DNA of 64,000 nucleotides from Enhygromyxa salina (GTDB taxonomy: Bacteria > Myxococcota_A > Polyangia > Nannocystales > Nannocystaceae), in NCBI RefSeq assembly GCF_002994635.1, contig NZ_PVNL01000002.1, forward strand, positions 1 to 64,000. Direction: 5' to 3'. Both the position numbers and the translations under genes were made by a program. The notes beneath the pieces are model-generated. The model saw nothing but the letters and a program-made list of their open reading frames with translations. It made no database searches and was not told where the DNA came from. Shown one piece after another: positions 20,356-29,300 of the stretch; the stretch's first letter is position 1, and each line of letters starts with the position of its first letter.

Positions 20356-20828
20356 GGCTGGTCTCCAGGGTCGGGGTCGGAAGCGGTGTGGGTCTGGCAG
20401 CTCGGCGGCGCGGCCACGAGTTGATTGACCGCGCCCTCGACGGCGGCGAGCTCGCCCTCGCCAGCCAGCGCCTGCGCCAAGGTCCGCTGGCGCTCGAGGC
20501 GATCGTCGAAGCAGCGCACGCGGGCCGCGTACTCGTCCTTGCTGATCAGCGCGCGCACAAAGTGGTCCTTGCACACCGACGTTCGCATCATCACCCAGTC
20601 CTCGGAGATGCGGTCCATCTTGTTGACCACCCCGCTGCGCTTCTCGAGCTCGATCTCGCCGCCATGCTGGAGCGCCTGGGCCTTGATCGCCGCGGACCAG
20701 TAGGTCTCGACCTGGACCTCGAAGTCGGCGCAGGGGTCGGCCTGGGTCGAGCTGGTCTGCCGCGCGCCCGCGCAGCCGGTCTGCGTGGTGATCAGCATGG
20801 CCAGCGCGCAGGTGATCACGGCCCTCAT
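20352..20828 (-). CDS. small lipoprotein paralogous to the N-terminal module of the TPR lipoprotein
   Basis: 158 aa from the ATG at 20828, where a signal peptide with cysteine after TTQTG begins; the longer open frame to 21020 is not supported. The body repeats the linker module of the next gene: KMDRISEDWVMMRTSVCKDH here against KMDAITTDWVMMNRRACKDT there, followed by a shared RxRCF/SLCL and QRTL block. It has no TPRs. GTGA overlap with the downstream gene indicates coupled translation, so the two proteins probably act together. Confidence 0.75.
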   Translation of the reverse strand: MRAVITCALAMLITTQTGCAGARQTSSTQADPCADFEVQVETYWSAAIKAQALQHGGEIELEKRSGVVNKMDRISEDWVMMRTSVCKDHFVRALISKDEYAARVRCFDDRLERQRTLAQALAGEGELAAVEGAVNQLVAAPPSCQTHTASDPDPGDQP

Positions 20829-20830
20829 GT

Positions 20831-20863
20831 CGCGCGGGTGCACCGCCGAATGGTCGGCAATCC
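20831..20863. repeat. dispersed 33-bp element, copy B
   Basis: 28 of 33 bases match 41252-41284 in the same orientation (core gaatg-tcggc-atcct). This copy lies directly upstream of the small lipoprotein start on the minus strand. Function unknown. Confidence 0.55.
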
Positions 20864-20910
20864 TCGCGGCGCAGACAACCCCCGCGCCGCTCACCCTGCG
20901 GGTCGGCGCT

Positions 20911-22549
20911 CTAGCCACCCTCACGGGTAGCCTGTGGGTGCTCAGACCGGGCGCGGTGTCGCTCGAGACCGGTGACCTCGAAGGTGTGTCCCCGCGCTTC
21001 GACGTCGCGTCGCAGCTCATCGAGCTTGGTCATGACTGTGTGATCGACGAGCCGCGTACCGGACAGATCAATCACCAGATCGCGGTCGCTGTCGAGCTTG
21101 GCCAGCCGGCTGTCGAGCGCGATCCAATTGCTGAAGATCGCGGCGTCGTGGACCCTCACGACAATCGCCGGACCCTCATCCTCGATCTCGACCTTGGCGC
21201 GAAACAGTGACCGCAGCGGGGCGCCGCTGAGCACATGCAGCAGGATCTTCGCCCCGACGCCCGCACCAATCCCGAGCAAGAGATCCGTGGCGAGCGTGAC
21301 CACCACCGTGGTCGTGAAGATCGCCAGCTGGTCCTTGCCAACCCGGTAGGTGTTGATGAACTCCCGCGGCGAGGCCAGGCGAAACCCGGTGTAGACAAGC
21401 ATCGCAGCCAGGGCCGCGAGCGGGATCTCGTGAATCAGCCCGGGCACCAGGGCGACGAAGCCAAGCAGAAACAGCCCGTGATAGAGGTTGGAGAAGCGTG
21501 TGCGCGCGCCGTTGTTGATGTTGGCCGAGCTACGCACGATCTCCGAGATCATCGGCAGCCCACCGACGAGCGAGGCGAGCATGTTGCCAGCTCCGACCGC
21601 GACGAGATCACGGTTGAGGTTGCTCTTGCGCTGCCACGGGTCCAAGAGATCGATCGCCTTGGCGCTGAGCAGCGACTCGAGCGAGCCGACCAGCGTGAAC
21701 ATGACGATGTACTTGACTCCGACGGCGGTCGTGACCGCCGAGAAGTCCGGGTAGGTCATCGCGTCGAGCATGCTCGACGGCACGTCGACCAAGTAGGTGG
21801 GCCCGACGGCGTAGAGGTGATGGTTGAACAGGTAGGTGTGCTGGTGGCCGAGATCAAACAGCACGCCGAGCGGGATCGCCAACACCAGCACCACCACGGG
21901 GCCCGGGACCTTGCGGAGCTTCTCGTGCTCGATCATGGGCAGCCCAAACAAGATCAGCAGGCTGCCGACCCCGATCACCGCGACCTCCGGGTTGAGGTTC
22001 ATGAGTGAATGCGGGATCTCGGCGATCAACCAAAGCGGCGCCTGGGCGGCTGGGACTACCCCGAACACGGTGTGAATCTGCTTGGTAGCAATGATGATGC
22101 CGATCGCCGCGAGCATCCCGTGGACGGCGGCGGTCGGAAAGAACTCGCCGAGCACGCCCGAGCGCAGCAGCCCAAGCACGATCTGCAGCACACCCGCGAC
22201 CACGCCGACCCCAAGCGCGAGCTTGTAGCCGAGCCAGGGATCGCCCTGCCCGAGCTCGGCGATGGCCCCGACGGCGATCACGATCAAGCCAGCCGCCGGG
22301 ACCCTTGATCGTCAGCTCGGAGTCCGACAAGAAGACTGTCAGGGTGCCACCAATGATCGCGGTGAAGATGCCCGCGATCGGTGGGTAGCCGCTGGCCATG
22401 GCGATCCCCAGGCACAGCGGCAGGGCGATCAAGAACACCAAGAAGCCAGCGGCCAGGTCGAAGCGGAGGTTGTCTCGCAGACCGGCGAGGGTCCCGCGTG
22501 GGGTCTCGCCAGCCGGCTTGGGGGTGGGGGCTGAAGCTGGAGCGGTCAT
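20911..22549 (-). pseudogene. SulP-family anion transporter, frameshifted near residue 84
   Basis: Two frames together make one SulP protein of about 545 aa. The first (ATG at 22549) gives [20 protein letters not shown] to SELTIKGP; the second carries [17 protein letters not shown] through the remaining membrane helices and a C-terminal STAS domain (DLVIDLSGTRLVDHTVM). SulP proteins normally read [11 protein letters not shown] here; the DNA has CCCGGCGGCTGGC on the minus strand, one G too many at about 22295-22300. It could be a real mutation or a sequence error. Its place after the dab genes suggests bicarbonate uptake. It starts 6 bases after the previous stop. Confidence 0.85.
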
Positions 22550-22555
22550 GAGCAG

Positions 22556-23992
22556 CTAAACGTGGATGCACAGCCGGGCGAGCCCGACGACGTCGACAGC
22601 GAGGCGCGGCCACAGGCCAAGCCCAAACACGACAGCGGCCAAGCCCGCGACGACCCACAGCTCGCGGGCGCGCAGGTCGGCCGGAGCCGCGATCTTCACG
22701 GGGCCCAAGAACACCCGAAACAGCGCGCGGATCAGCGCGATGCCGTTGAGCGCGGTGGCCACGAGCATCAGGACCCCGAGCAGCGGATGGCTGTCGAGGA
22801 CACCGTGAATCAGCAGATCTTCGCCGACAAAGCCGAGCGAGCCAGGGAACCCGACACTGGCCACGGCGAACGCCGCGAACGCGACGGTCAAGCGCGGACA
22901 CGACTCGACGAGCCCACCGAGCTGGGCGATTGTCGTGGTCCCCGTCCGTGCCTGCACGGCCCAGACCGTCAGCGCCAGGCCGGTCACCGCGGTCCCGTAG
23001 CTAGTCCAGTAGACCACCGCGCCCGCGACACCGTCCGACTCGAGCGAGCAAAGCCCGATGATCATCAGACCCGCCTGGCTGACGCTGAGCCACCCGATCA
23101 GGCGGCGCAGATCGTCTTGGATCAACGAGATGACCCCACCGTAGAGGGCCGAAGCCACGCCGCCGAGCGTCAACCAGGTGGTCAAGCCGCCCGCGTCGCC
23201 GGGAAAGAACACAAACGCCACCCGCACGAACAAGTACGCGCCCGACTGCGACGCGACCAACAGCACCGTCGGGCCGAGCGGGCCGTGCTGGGTCATTGCC
23301 GGGAGCCACGAGTGCAGCGGCAGCAAGGCCATGCGAACCAACACGGTCAGCATCAGCAAGCCCAGCACCACGCTCGCGCCCCGATGGGGGAGCATGGAGA
23401 TCACGCGAAGGTCGAACACGTCAGGCCCGAGCGACCCGAGGTTGGCGAACGAGATCAGCCCAACCGCCGCCGCGAGCGGGAGCGCTCCCGCGATGAACAC
23501 CGCGCGATACAGGCGTGTGGTGTCGGGTCCCTCGCGCCGGCTCGGTCCGTGCGCGCCGGCCGGGCTCACCAAGCACGCGAACGCGAGCGCGAGGATCACC
23601 AAATCCAGGCTTGCGAGCATGGTCAGGATCAGCCCCTCCGTCGCGAGTAATGTGGTGATCCGGGGGCGCTCGTCGCGAGAGCGCGGGGCGCCGACGATCA
23701 CCGCGAATGCCGTAATCGCGTTGGTCAGCGCCAGCACGGCGCTGAGCGCATCGAACCCAAACAGCGGACGCACGCCGAACCATCCGAGCGCGAGCGCGGG
23801 GTCCTCGACCCGGCCACCGCCGTCCTGCGCGACCACATCGAGCAAGACATACGCCAGCGCGAGCAGCACCGCGCCCGCGATCACGCCGCCGATCTGCCTG
23901 GCATGATCGGGCCCGCTCGAGCGCTTCACCAGCGCCGCGCCAAGCAGCGGCAACGCGACGATGATGAAGATGAGGGAGAACGGGTAATTCAT
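22556..23992 (-). CDS. second ND5/ND4-like membrane subunit of the DAB operon, channel residues lost
   Basis: 478 aa, about 13-14 hydrophobic helices, proton-conducting membrane transporter family (NuoM/NuoL-like). The block VRMALLPLHSWLPAMTQHGP aligns with the family's KxxxxPxHxWLPxAxxAP region, but the channel lysine is replaced (Met/Ala context) and the helix that should hold the essential glutamate reads LVILALAFACLV. It therefore may not pump protons and may be structural. Its ATG overlaps the upstream dabB-like stop (ATGA, 23989-23992). Confidence 0.8.
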   Translation of the reverse strand: MNYPFSLIFIIVALPLLGAALVKRSSGPDHARQIGGVIAGAVLLALAYVLLDVVAQDGGGRVEDPALALGWFGVRPLFGFDALSAVLALTNAITAFAVIVGAPRSRDERPRITTLLATEGLILTMLASLDLVILALAFACLVSPAGAHGPSRREGPDTTRLYRAVFIAGALPLAAAVGLISFANLGSLGPDVFDLRVISMLPHRGASVVLGLLMLTVLVRMALLPLHSWLPAMTQHGPLGPTVLLVASQSGAYLFVRVAFVFFPGDAGGLTTWLTLGGVASALYGGVISLIQDDLRRLIGWLSVSQAGLMIIGLCSLESDGVAGAVVYWTSYGTAVTGLALTVWAVQARTGTTTIAQLGGLVESCPRLTVAFAAFAVASVGFPGSLGFVGEDLLIHGVLDSHPLLGVLMLVATALNGIALIRALFRVFLGPVKIAAPADLRARELWVVAGLAAVVFGLGLWPRLAVDVVGLARLCIHV

Positions 23993-25374
23993 GCCAAGTC
24001 CTCATCGTCGAGCTGCGAGCTCGAGATCGACCCACGCCCGGTGCGGGGCCGCACCAACATCGCCGTCACCGCTCGCTCGAATCGCGCAGCCCGATGCGCG
24101 ACCGACAACAACGGCGCGACCAGCAGCAGATCGAGCAGACTGTCGATGTCGAAGCCCGCTCGCGCGAGCGCGTACAGGCGCAGCCGCAGCCGCGCCGGAA
24201 ACATCCGCTCGAGGTGTCGCCCCGTCTCGACGTGCGCACCACCGAGCGCCCCAAGCCGGTGATGCCGGTCCGCGAGGATCGCCGGGGCACGCAGCAATTG
24301 AAAGGTGCGCAGGCTGATGTGCCCGAACAAGTGAAAGATCGCTAGCCAGCGTAGATCCAGAGCGATCCACACAAACACCAGGCCGATCTGGGTCGCCGAT
24401 GCGTAGGTGAGCTGGGTCTTGGCGTCGGTCTGCACACGCCCGACGATCGTCGCATGGACAGCTGTGGCGACGCCGACCAGGCCAAGCGCAACACGAGCGA
24501 CCATCGACTCGGCGAACAGCGGCGCCACCCGCAGCAGCAGATACGCGCCAGCCGAGACCGAGAGACCCCCATAGAACAGCGCGCTCGATGGTGTTGGACC
24601 CTCCATTGCGCGGGGCAGCCACCCTCCAACCGGGAACGCCCCGGCCTTGCCCATTGCGGCCAGCATGAACAAGAGCGCGATCAAGGTCGCCGCGTGTGGC
24701 TCGAGGTGCGCGGTCCCGACTGGCCAGTGCCCGGCACCAAAGGCGCCATCAAATGCGGAAGTGTGGGCGTAGTGATGGAGCAGGACCGCGCCAGCGAGCA
24801 GGCCCACGTCACAGCTGCGGTAGGTGACGAACGCTCGGAGACCAGCAGCGAGCGGCGCGTCGCGGCCATGAAAGAACGCAATCAGGAACGTCGAGGTGAG
24901 CCCGACGATCTCCCAGCCGATGAATAGCAGATCGATGGTGCCAGCCTCGAGCAGCAACATCAGGCCGGCCTCGAACAGGGCGATCAGCGCGAAGAATCGG
25001 CGAAAGCCGGGGTCGCGGTGCATATAGCTGACCGAGAAGCGGACGCCGATCAGCGTCAGGGTGGACGCGAGCACCAGCATGATCGCGCTGAGGCTGTCGA
25101 CGGTCAGCCGCGCGGCGAATTTATAGTGGCCAACCTCGAACCATGGGCTGCGGTCGAGCACCAGCTCGGTCGCGGGCGAGCGGGCCAGCGCGATCGCCAG
25201 CCACACCGACCCCACCAAGGCGACGGCGGCCCCCAACCGCACGCTGCGGGCGACAACCCGCTCGCTCGCGGGCGTGGGCAAGCCCAGCTCGGCGAGCGCG
25301 ACGACGACAAACGCGAGCAGCGGCGCGAGCGGGACCGCGATCATGACCTGCGCGGTCAGGTCGACGAAGCTCAT
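23989..25374 (-). CDS. dabB: DabB-like proton-conducting subunit (ND5/NuoL family)
   Basis: 461 aa with about 12-13 hydrophobic helices. The key residues of proton-channel subunits are present: Glu155 in LLFIGWEIVGLTS and Lys243 in AAMGKAGAFPVGGWLP, followed by EGPTPSSALFYGG. In DAB systems this subunit uses cation flow to drive CO2 hydration by DabA, accumulating bicarbonate in the cytoplasm. The ATG overlaps the dabA stop (ATGA, 25371-25374), so the two are translated as a pair. The C-terminal 100 residues are soluble and charged. Confidence 0.85.
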   Translation of the reverse strand: MSFVDLTAQVMIAVPLAPLLAFVVVALAELGLPTPASERVVARSVRLGAAVALVGSVWLAIALARSPATELVLDRSPWFEVGHYKFAARLTVDSLSAIMLVLASTLTLIGVRFSVSYMHRDPGFRRFFALIALFEAGLMLLLEAGTIDLLFIGWEIVGLTSTFLIAFFHGRDAPLAAGLRAFVTYRSCDVGLLAGAVLLHHYAHTSAFDGAFGAGHWPVGTAHLEPHAATLIALLFMLAAMGKAGAFPVGGWLPRAMEGPTPSSALFYGGLSVSAGAYLLLRVAPLFAESMVARVALGLVGVATAVHATIVGRVQTDAKTQLTYASATQIGLVFVWIALDLRWLAIFHLFGHISLRTFQLLRAPAILADRHHRLGALGGAHVETGRHLERMFPARLRLRLYALARAGFDIDSLLDLLLVAPLLSVAHRAARFERAVTAMLVRPRTGRGSISSSQLDDEDLA

Positions 25375-28300
25375 GACTGGCCCCCGAGCGCGGCCAACAC
25401 CCGCGCGGGCGGCAGCGGCTCACGGCGCCCGGCGTAGTACGCCCCCGAGGTCGTCGCGGTTGCCAGCGGCGCGGGCTCGTGGGTGTCGCAAGCTACGAAC
25501 GCGCCAGCTTCGAACAGCTGCATCTCACCAGTGTCGGGGTCTACGCTGACCAGTCGGATCCAACCCTTGGTGATCAGCTCGGCGACAATCGGTTCACGCG
25601 CGGCGGCAGCGAGCAGCGCTTGCGGGGTCGCCTCGACGATCACCAGCAATCGCATGGGTTCGTGGATCTCGGTCATCTGGGTGCTCAGCCCGGTGCGGAG
25701 ATCCCCGGAGGTCCCGTTGAGCACGCCGATGTAGCCGCACACGTTGTGCGGCAGCTTGGTCCCACAGCCGAACCGCTCGGGGTCGACCCGCGAGAAGTAG
25801 TACTCGAGGTTGATGCCTGCGCCGACCGGGGCCGCGATCGCCAGCAGGCGATCCAGGACCGCGCCCGTGCGGTCACTGTCTGGGTCGTAGGAGACCAAGA
25901 ACGCGCGACGATCCAGGAACAGGCCGCGGGTCAGGCTGCGGCGGCTGACCACACACATCGCGTTGGTGCAATGGTTGTACTCGGGTCGGGTCTCGCCGAA
26001 GTGTGACGCGCGAGCCTCGACATGACGCAGCCCGACCTGGGCGCTGGACGTCAGCGCCGCGTGCTCGAACTTGCGCGAGCGCTCGTGCCCGTTGCGGGTC
26101 CGGGCCTCCTCCATGACCGCGCGGGCCCGCTCGAGCTGGCCAGCGTGACTCGCAGGCAGCAAGTCGAGATCGAACAGCTCGATCCGATCCGCGGTCGTGT
26201 CGTGCTCGCCCGCGACAAACCACGTGTCGCTCGGGATCTGGATGCCGCGCGCCGCGATGGCGACTCGCACGGCGGGATCGTTGGCGAAGCTCACCAGCAA
26301 CCGACCGGTCGCGCCGCCGCGTCGTCCACCGCAGGCGCCGCAGTCGTAGGCCGCCGCGTGCGGGTTGTTCACGCTGGTCGAGCCGTGCGCGAGCAGGAAC
26401 ACCAGCGGCGCAACTGACTCGCGCAGGCCGATGCCCTCGAGCAGCGCATGGACCCGGTCAACCTGCTCCGCGAAGCCGTAGCCGCTGGCGAGGCCCCGCG
26501 GACTGGGCCCGCAAGCTTCGTCGTTGGTCAGGCGTGTGCGCGGCTTCGGCAGGACCCGCGCGCCGACCCAAGCGAGCGCCCGCACGCTGGCCCGGGGCGC
26601 CATGATCCGCACGCCGAGCGGCAGCCATGCAAGCGGGCCGATAGCGAGGCTGGTCAGCGCACCTCGGACGGCGCTGCGGCTGCCAAAGAACAGCTGATGG
26701 AGGAACGCCCCCCACCGCCGCCGTCGACTCCGACGCCGCTCGCCGATCGCAGCGTCCTGCGTCAGCGGATGCTCGAAGATCTCGTGGCGGGGGCGCACGC
26801 CAGCGGGCGCGAGCGGGATGTGGCCGGCGGCATCCAGGCCGCGATAGGCGATCGCAAGCCCGAACGAGCCCGCTGCGCCAAAGGTCTCCACGCTCGGATC
26901 GACCTCTTCGATGTGGCGACGAAACGACTCTTCGCGATCATCGATGCAGGTGACGAATTGCGCAGACGGTCGGGCAGCACGCAGCCCCGGCTTGGCCGGC
27001 CGGTTCGACCGCATACCGTCGAGGATCTGGGTCCGGTAGCGCAGCTCGTAGGCCTCGAGAAACACCCGGCAGCGGTCGAGCTCGTCAAACGTGTCGAGCG
27101 CGTCGAGCAGCTCGTTGGCGGCCGAAGGCGTGAGCGTGTCGAGCTGGGCGGGCGCCAGTCCAAGCACCTGGGCCAGGATGAACAGGCGATAGGCCGCGTG
27201 GGTGTCCGGGTGCGGCGCGTCCCGGCGCGTCGCGGCGGTCCGCACGAGCGTGTCGATCGCTCCCAACCCGTGCTCGGTCGCAGCGAGCTCGACCGCGGCC
27301 CACTCGAACACCAGCCGCACCGCACAAAACTCTGTGAGCGAGGTCGGTGGCGCCAGCGTGGCGCGCTCGTGTGGGTGCCGCTCGAGCCGGCTGAACATCC
27401 CGGCGAAGCCCGGGGTCACCGCCAACAGCTCGAGTAGATACTGGTCGTATTGTTCGGGGGCGACCCCGAGGGCCGCGAGCGCGGTCAGGATCGCATCGGT
27501 CGCGGTCGCCTCGCGCAATTGTTCGAGCCGCTCGACGGCTCGGCGGATCCACGGGCGCACGTGTCCACGTGCGAGCAACAGCTCACGAACCGCGCCAAAG
27601 AAGCCCGCCTCGCGCCCAGGCATTGGCCAGTACGCGAGGCCTTCCTCGAGATAGGCCGCCGCCCAGCCCAGCAGCTCGGGCAAGGTTTGCTCCCAGATGT
27701 CGCGCCCGGTCCGGTTCAGGAGCTCGTCGCGGTGGGTCCACGTCCGCGCGGGAGCTTCAGCGCTGGCGTGCACCTCACACTCGCGCGCCAGCACCCGACA
27801 GGTCTGCCACATGGAGCCGGCGACGAGCGGCTCGGGGTCGGTCTCGAGCTGACGCAGCAGCGCCCCGATTTCGAGCGGGATCGCGTAGCGCTCACCCATC
27901 CGGCTCGGCACGCCGTTGGGGCCCAAGAACCGCTGCGTCAGCTCGGCCGTGGTCGCGCGTGTCACCAGCTCGCGCAGATAGTCACGACCGGCCTCGATCA
28001 TTCGGTTGGTGTCGGCGCGGGCTGCTAGCCTGCGGTCGAACTGCTCCTCGCGTACCCGCCAGCGCAGCGCGGCCCGGGTCGGCGGGGCTAGATCGACCCG
28101 CAGCGCCACGGCGTAGAGCGCCCGCCGAGTGCACAGACCACCCATGTCCTGGGTGGGGTCGAGCCCGCGCTGATGGAGGTAGCGATCGAGCTCGCGGTCG
28201 AGCTCCTCTGGGTCGATCCGGCCGCACGCCAGATCGCTGCGGAATTCTTGCTCGGACCGGTAGACCTGGGCGTCGTAGACCCCGTGGGCGATGCGCAGCG

Positions 28301-28550
28301 CGTGGTGGAAGGGCAGGTGCGCGAGCGCGTGCAGCGTGTTGTGGTGCACGAACATCTCGAGCGGCGCCTGATCTGGGAGCAGGTGGGCCGCGTGCTCGAG
28401 CGCGTGGTGAAGCCGGTCGCGCGCGTCGGCGGGTGGCTGCGCGGGAGCTATCGAGGGCGCGGGCCCAGGATCAGACACACGGACGGCATGGGTCTGGAGA
28501 TGCACAGATTCAAAGCTCGTGTCCAAGGACCGAGACGACGTCGATTGCAT
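25371..28550 (-). CDS. dabA: DabA (DUF2309/UPF0753), beta-carbonic-anhydrase-like subunit of a DAB carbon transporter
   Basis: 1059 aa from the ATG at 28550, which has AGGGG upstream; a frame 33 codons longer exists. The signature FVHHNTLHALAHLPFH lies near the N-terminus. The zinc site matches that known for DabA: CIDDR gives Cys535, Asp537 and Arg539; AHGSTSVNNPHAAAYDC gives His722 and Cys737, with the same 15-residue spacing as in Halothiobacillus DabA2. It heads an operon with two ND5-like genes and sulP. In a heterotroph the likely job is to supply bicarbonate for carboxylases at air levels of CO2 (inference). Confidence 0.93.
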   Translation of the reverse strand: MQSTSSRSLDTSFESVHLQTHAVRVSDPGPAPSIAPAQPPADARDRLHHALEHAAHLLPDQAPLEMFVHHNTLHALAHLPFHHALRIAHGVYDAQVYRSEQEFRSDLACGRIDPEELDRELDRYLHQRGLDPTQDMGGLCTRRALYAVALRVDLAPPTRAALRWRVREEQFDRRLAARADTNRMIEAGRDYLRELVTRATTAELTQRFLGPNGVPSRMGERYAIPLEIGALLRQLETDPEPLVAGSMWQTCRVLARECEVHASAEAPARTWTHRDELLNRTGRDIWEQTLPELLGWAAAYLEEGLAYWPMPGREAGFFGAVRELLLARGHVRPWIRRAVERLEQLREATATDAILTALAALGVAPEQYDQYLLELLAVTPGFAGMFSRLERHPHERATLAPPTSLTEFCAVRLVFEWAAVELAATEHGLGAIDTLVRTAATRRDAPHPDTHAAYRLFILAQVLGLAPAQLDTLTPSAANELLDALDTFDELDRCRVFLEAYELRYRTQILDGMRSNRPAKPGLRAARPSAQFVTCIDDREESFRRHIEEVDPSVETFGAAGSFGLAIAYRGLDAAGHIPLAPAGVRPRHEIFEHPLTQDAAIGERRRSRRRRWGAFLHQLFFGSRSAVRGALTSLAIGPLAWLPLGVRIMAPRASVRALAWVGARVLPKPRTRLTNDEACGPSPRGLASGYGFAEQVDRVHALLEGIGLRESVAPLVFLLAHGSTSVNNPHAAAYDCGACGGRRGGATGRLLVSFANDPAVRVAIAARGIQIPSDTWFVAGEHDTTADRIELFDLDLLPASHAGQLERARAVMEEARTRNGHERSRKFEHAALTSSAQVGLRHVEARASHFGETRPEYNHCTNAMCVVSRRSLTRGLFLDRRAFLVSYDPDSDRTGAVLDRLLAIAAPVGAGINLEYYFSRVDPERFGCGTKLPHNVCGYIGVLNGTSGDLRTGLSTQMTEIHEPMRLLVIVEATPQALLAAAAREPIVAELITKGWIRLVSVDPDTGEMQLFEAGAFVACDTHEPAPLATATTSGAYYAGRREPLPPARVLAALGGQS

Positions 28551-28695
28551 GACAAATACCCCTATTGACCAGAGCGACGAGAGCAGCGCGTGACCGACCG
28601 GGTTCGTGTCAATTCCAACCCGTCGTTGGGCTCCTGACTGGAACCACACGCGCGCGGTCGGACCCGCGAACGCGGACCTGACACGGAGCCAGCGC

Positions 28696-29067
28696 TCAGA
28701 TCATTGGCGGGCCGCGCTCGCGCGCGAGCACGTTGTGAGCGGCTGAGAGCCGCTCGCGCTCATACTCGGGCGCCGCGAGCCTCGTCGAGCCAGCCGCGGT
28801 CAGACGCAGGCGTGGCGCGTACAGCTGGGGCCCGACAAACGACGACTCCGAGTCCTCGCCGTCCTCGGCCTCACGCGCCGCGCTCGGGGCTTCGTTGGCT
28901 TCCAATTCGCCAACCGGGCTGTCGTCGGCCTCTGCACGGCTGACTGTGGACTCACTGGGAGGCGCGATCTTGGCACCCAAGGCCTGCGTCCCCGGTACCC
29001 ACAGCAGCACGCCCAACAAGACGGCGAGCAGCTTGGCCAGACGGCGACCGTGAGCGGACGCGAACAT
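28696..29067 (-). CDS. small secreted protein of unknown function
   Basis: 123 aa. Signal peptide with a Leu/Val-rich core (residues 10-28, cleavage near QALGA), then an acidic, Ser/Glu-rich stretch (38-80) and a basic C-terminus. No family recognised. The upstream 223 bases contain the long inverted repeat described separately. Coding is supported mainly by the signal peptide. Confidence 0.5.
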   Translation of the reverse strand: MFASAHGRRLAKLLAVLLGVLLWVPGTQALGAKIAPPSESTVSRAEADDSPVGELEANEAPSAAREAEDGEDSESSFVGPQLYAPRLRLTAAGSTRLAAPEYERERLSAAHNVLARERGPPMI

Positions 29068-29120
29068 CGTACGCCGCGGAGTCTTGCACGCACGTGGTCA
29101 CAGTCAAGCGAAAATTGAGG

Positions 29121-29300
29121 CTGAGCCTAGAGCACCGACCAGTTTGAATTCACGACGCCAGGCACATCTGGGGCCGCTCCTGCCGTTGTCGCTCGGCGCT
29201 CGCAGTATGCCGGATACAGCTTCGGCCTCGCTCCTAGGCAGGAACGGCCCCAGACGCACCTGACGACGCGACTCCAAACTGATCGGCGCTCTAGCGACAG
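29121..29300 (-). ncRNA. 64-bp imperfect inverted repeat, possible structured 3' RNA
   Basis: Left arm 29121-29184 and the reverse complement of right arm 29237-29300 match at 50 of 64 bases, with a 52-base centre. Of the 14 mismatches, 9 become G-U pairs if the minus strand is transcribed and none would do so on the plus strand. The right arm contains the stop codon (29291-29293) of the lipoprotein gene upstream, so the hairpin would form at the 3' end of that mRNA. It could be a terminator/stabiliser, a small RNA or a decayed mobile repeat. Confidence 0.6.

Noticed and set aside
29121..29300. Inverted repeat as a retron msr-msd locus
   Set aside because: No reverse transcriptase gene within the surrounding sequence.
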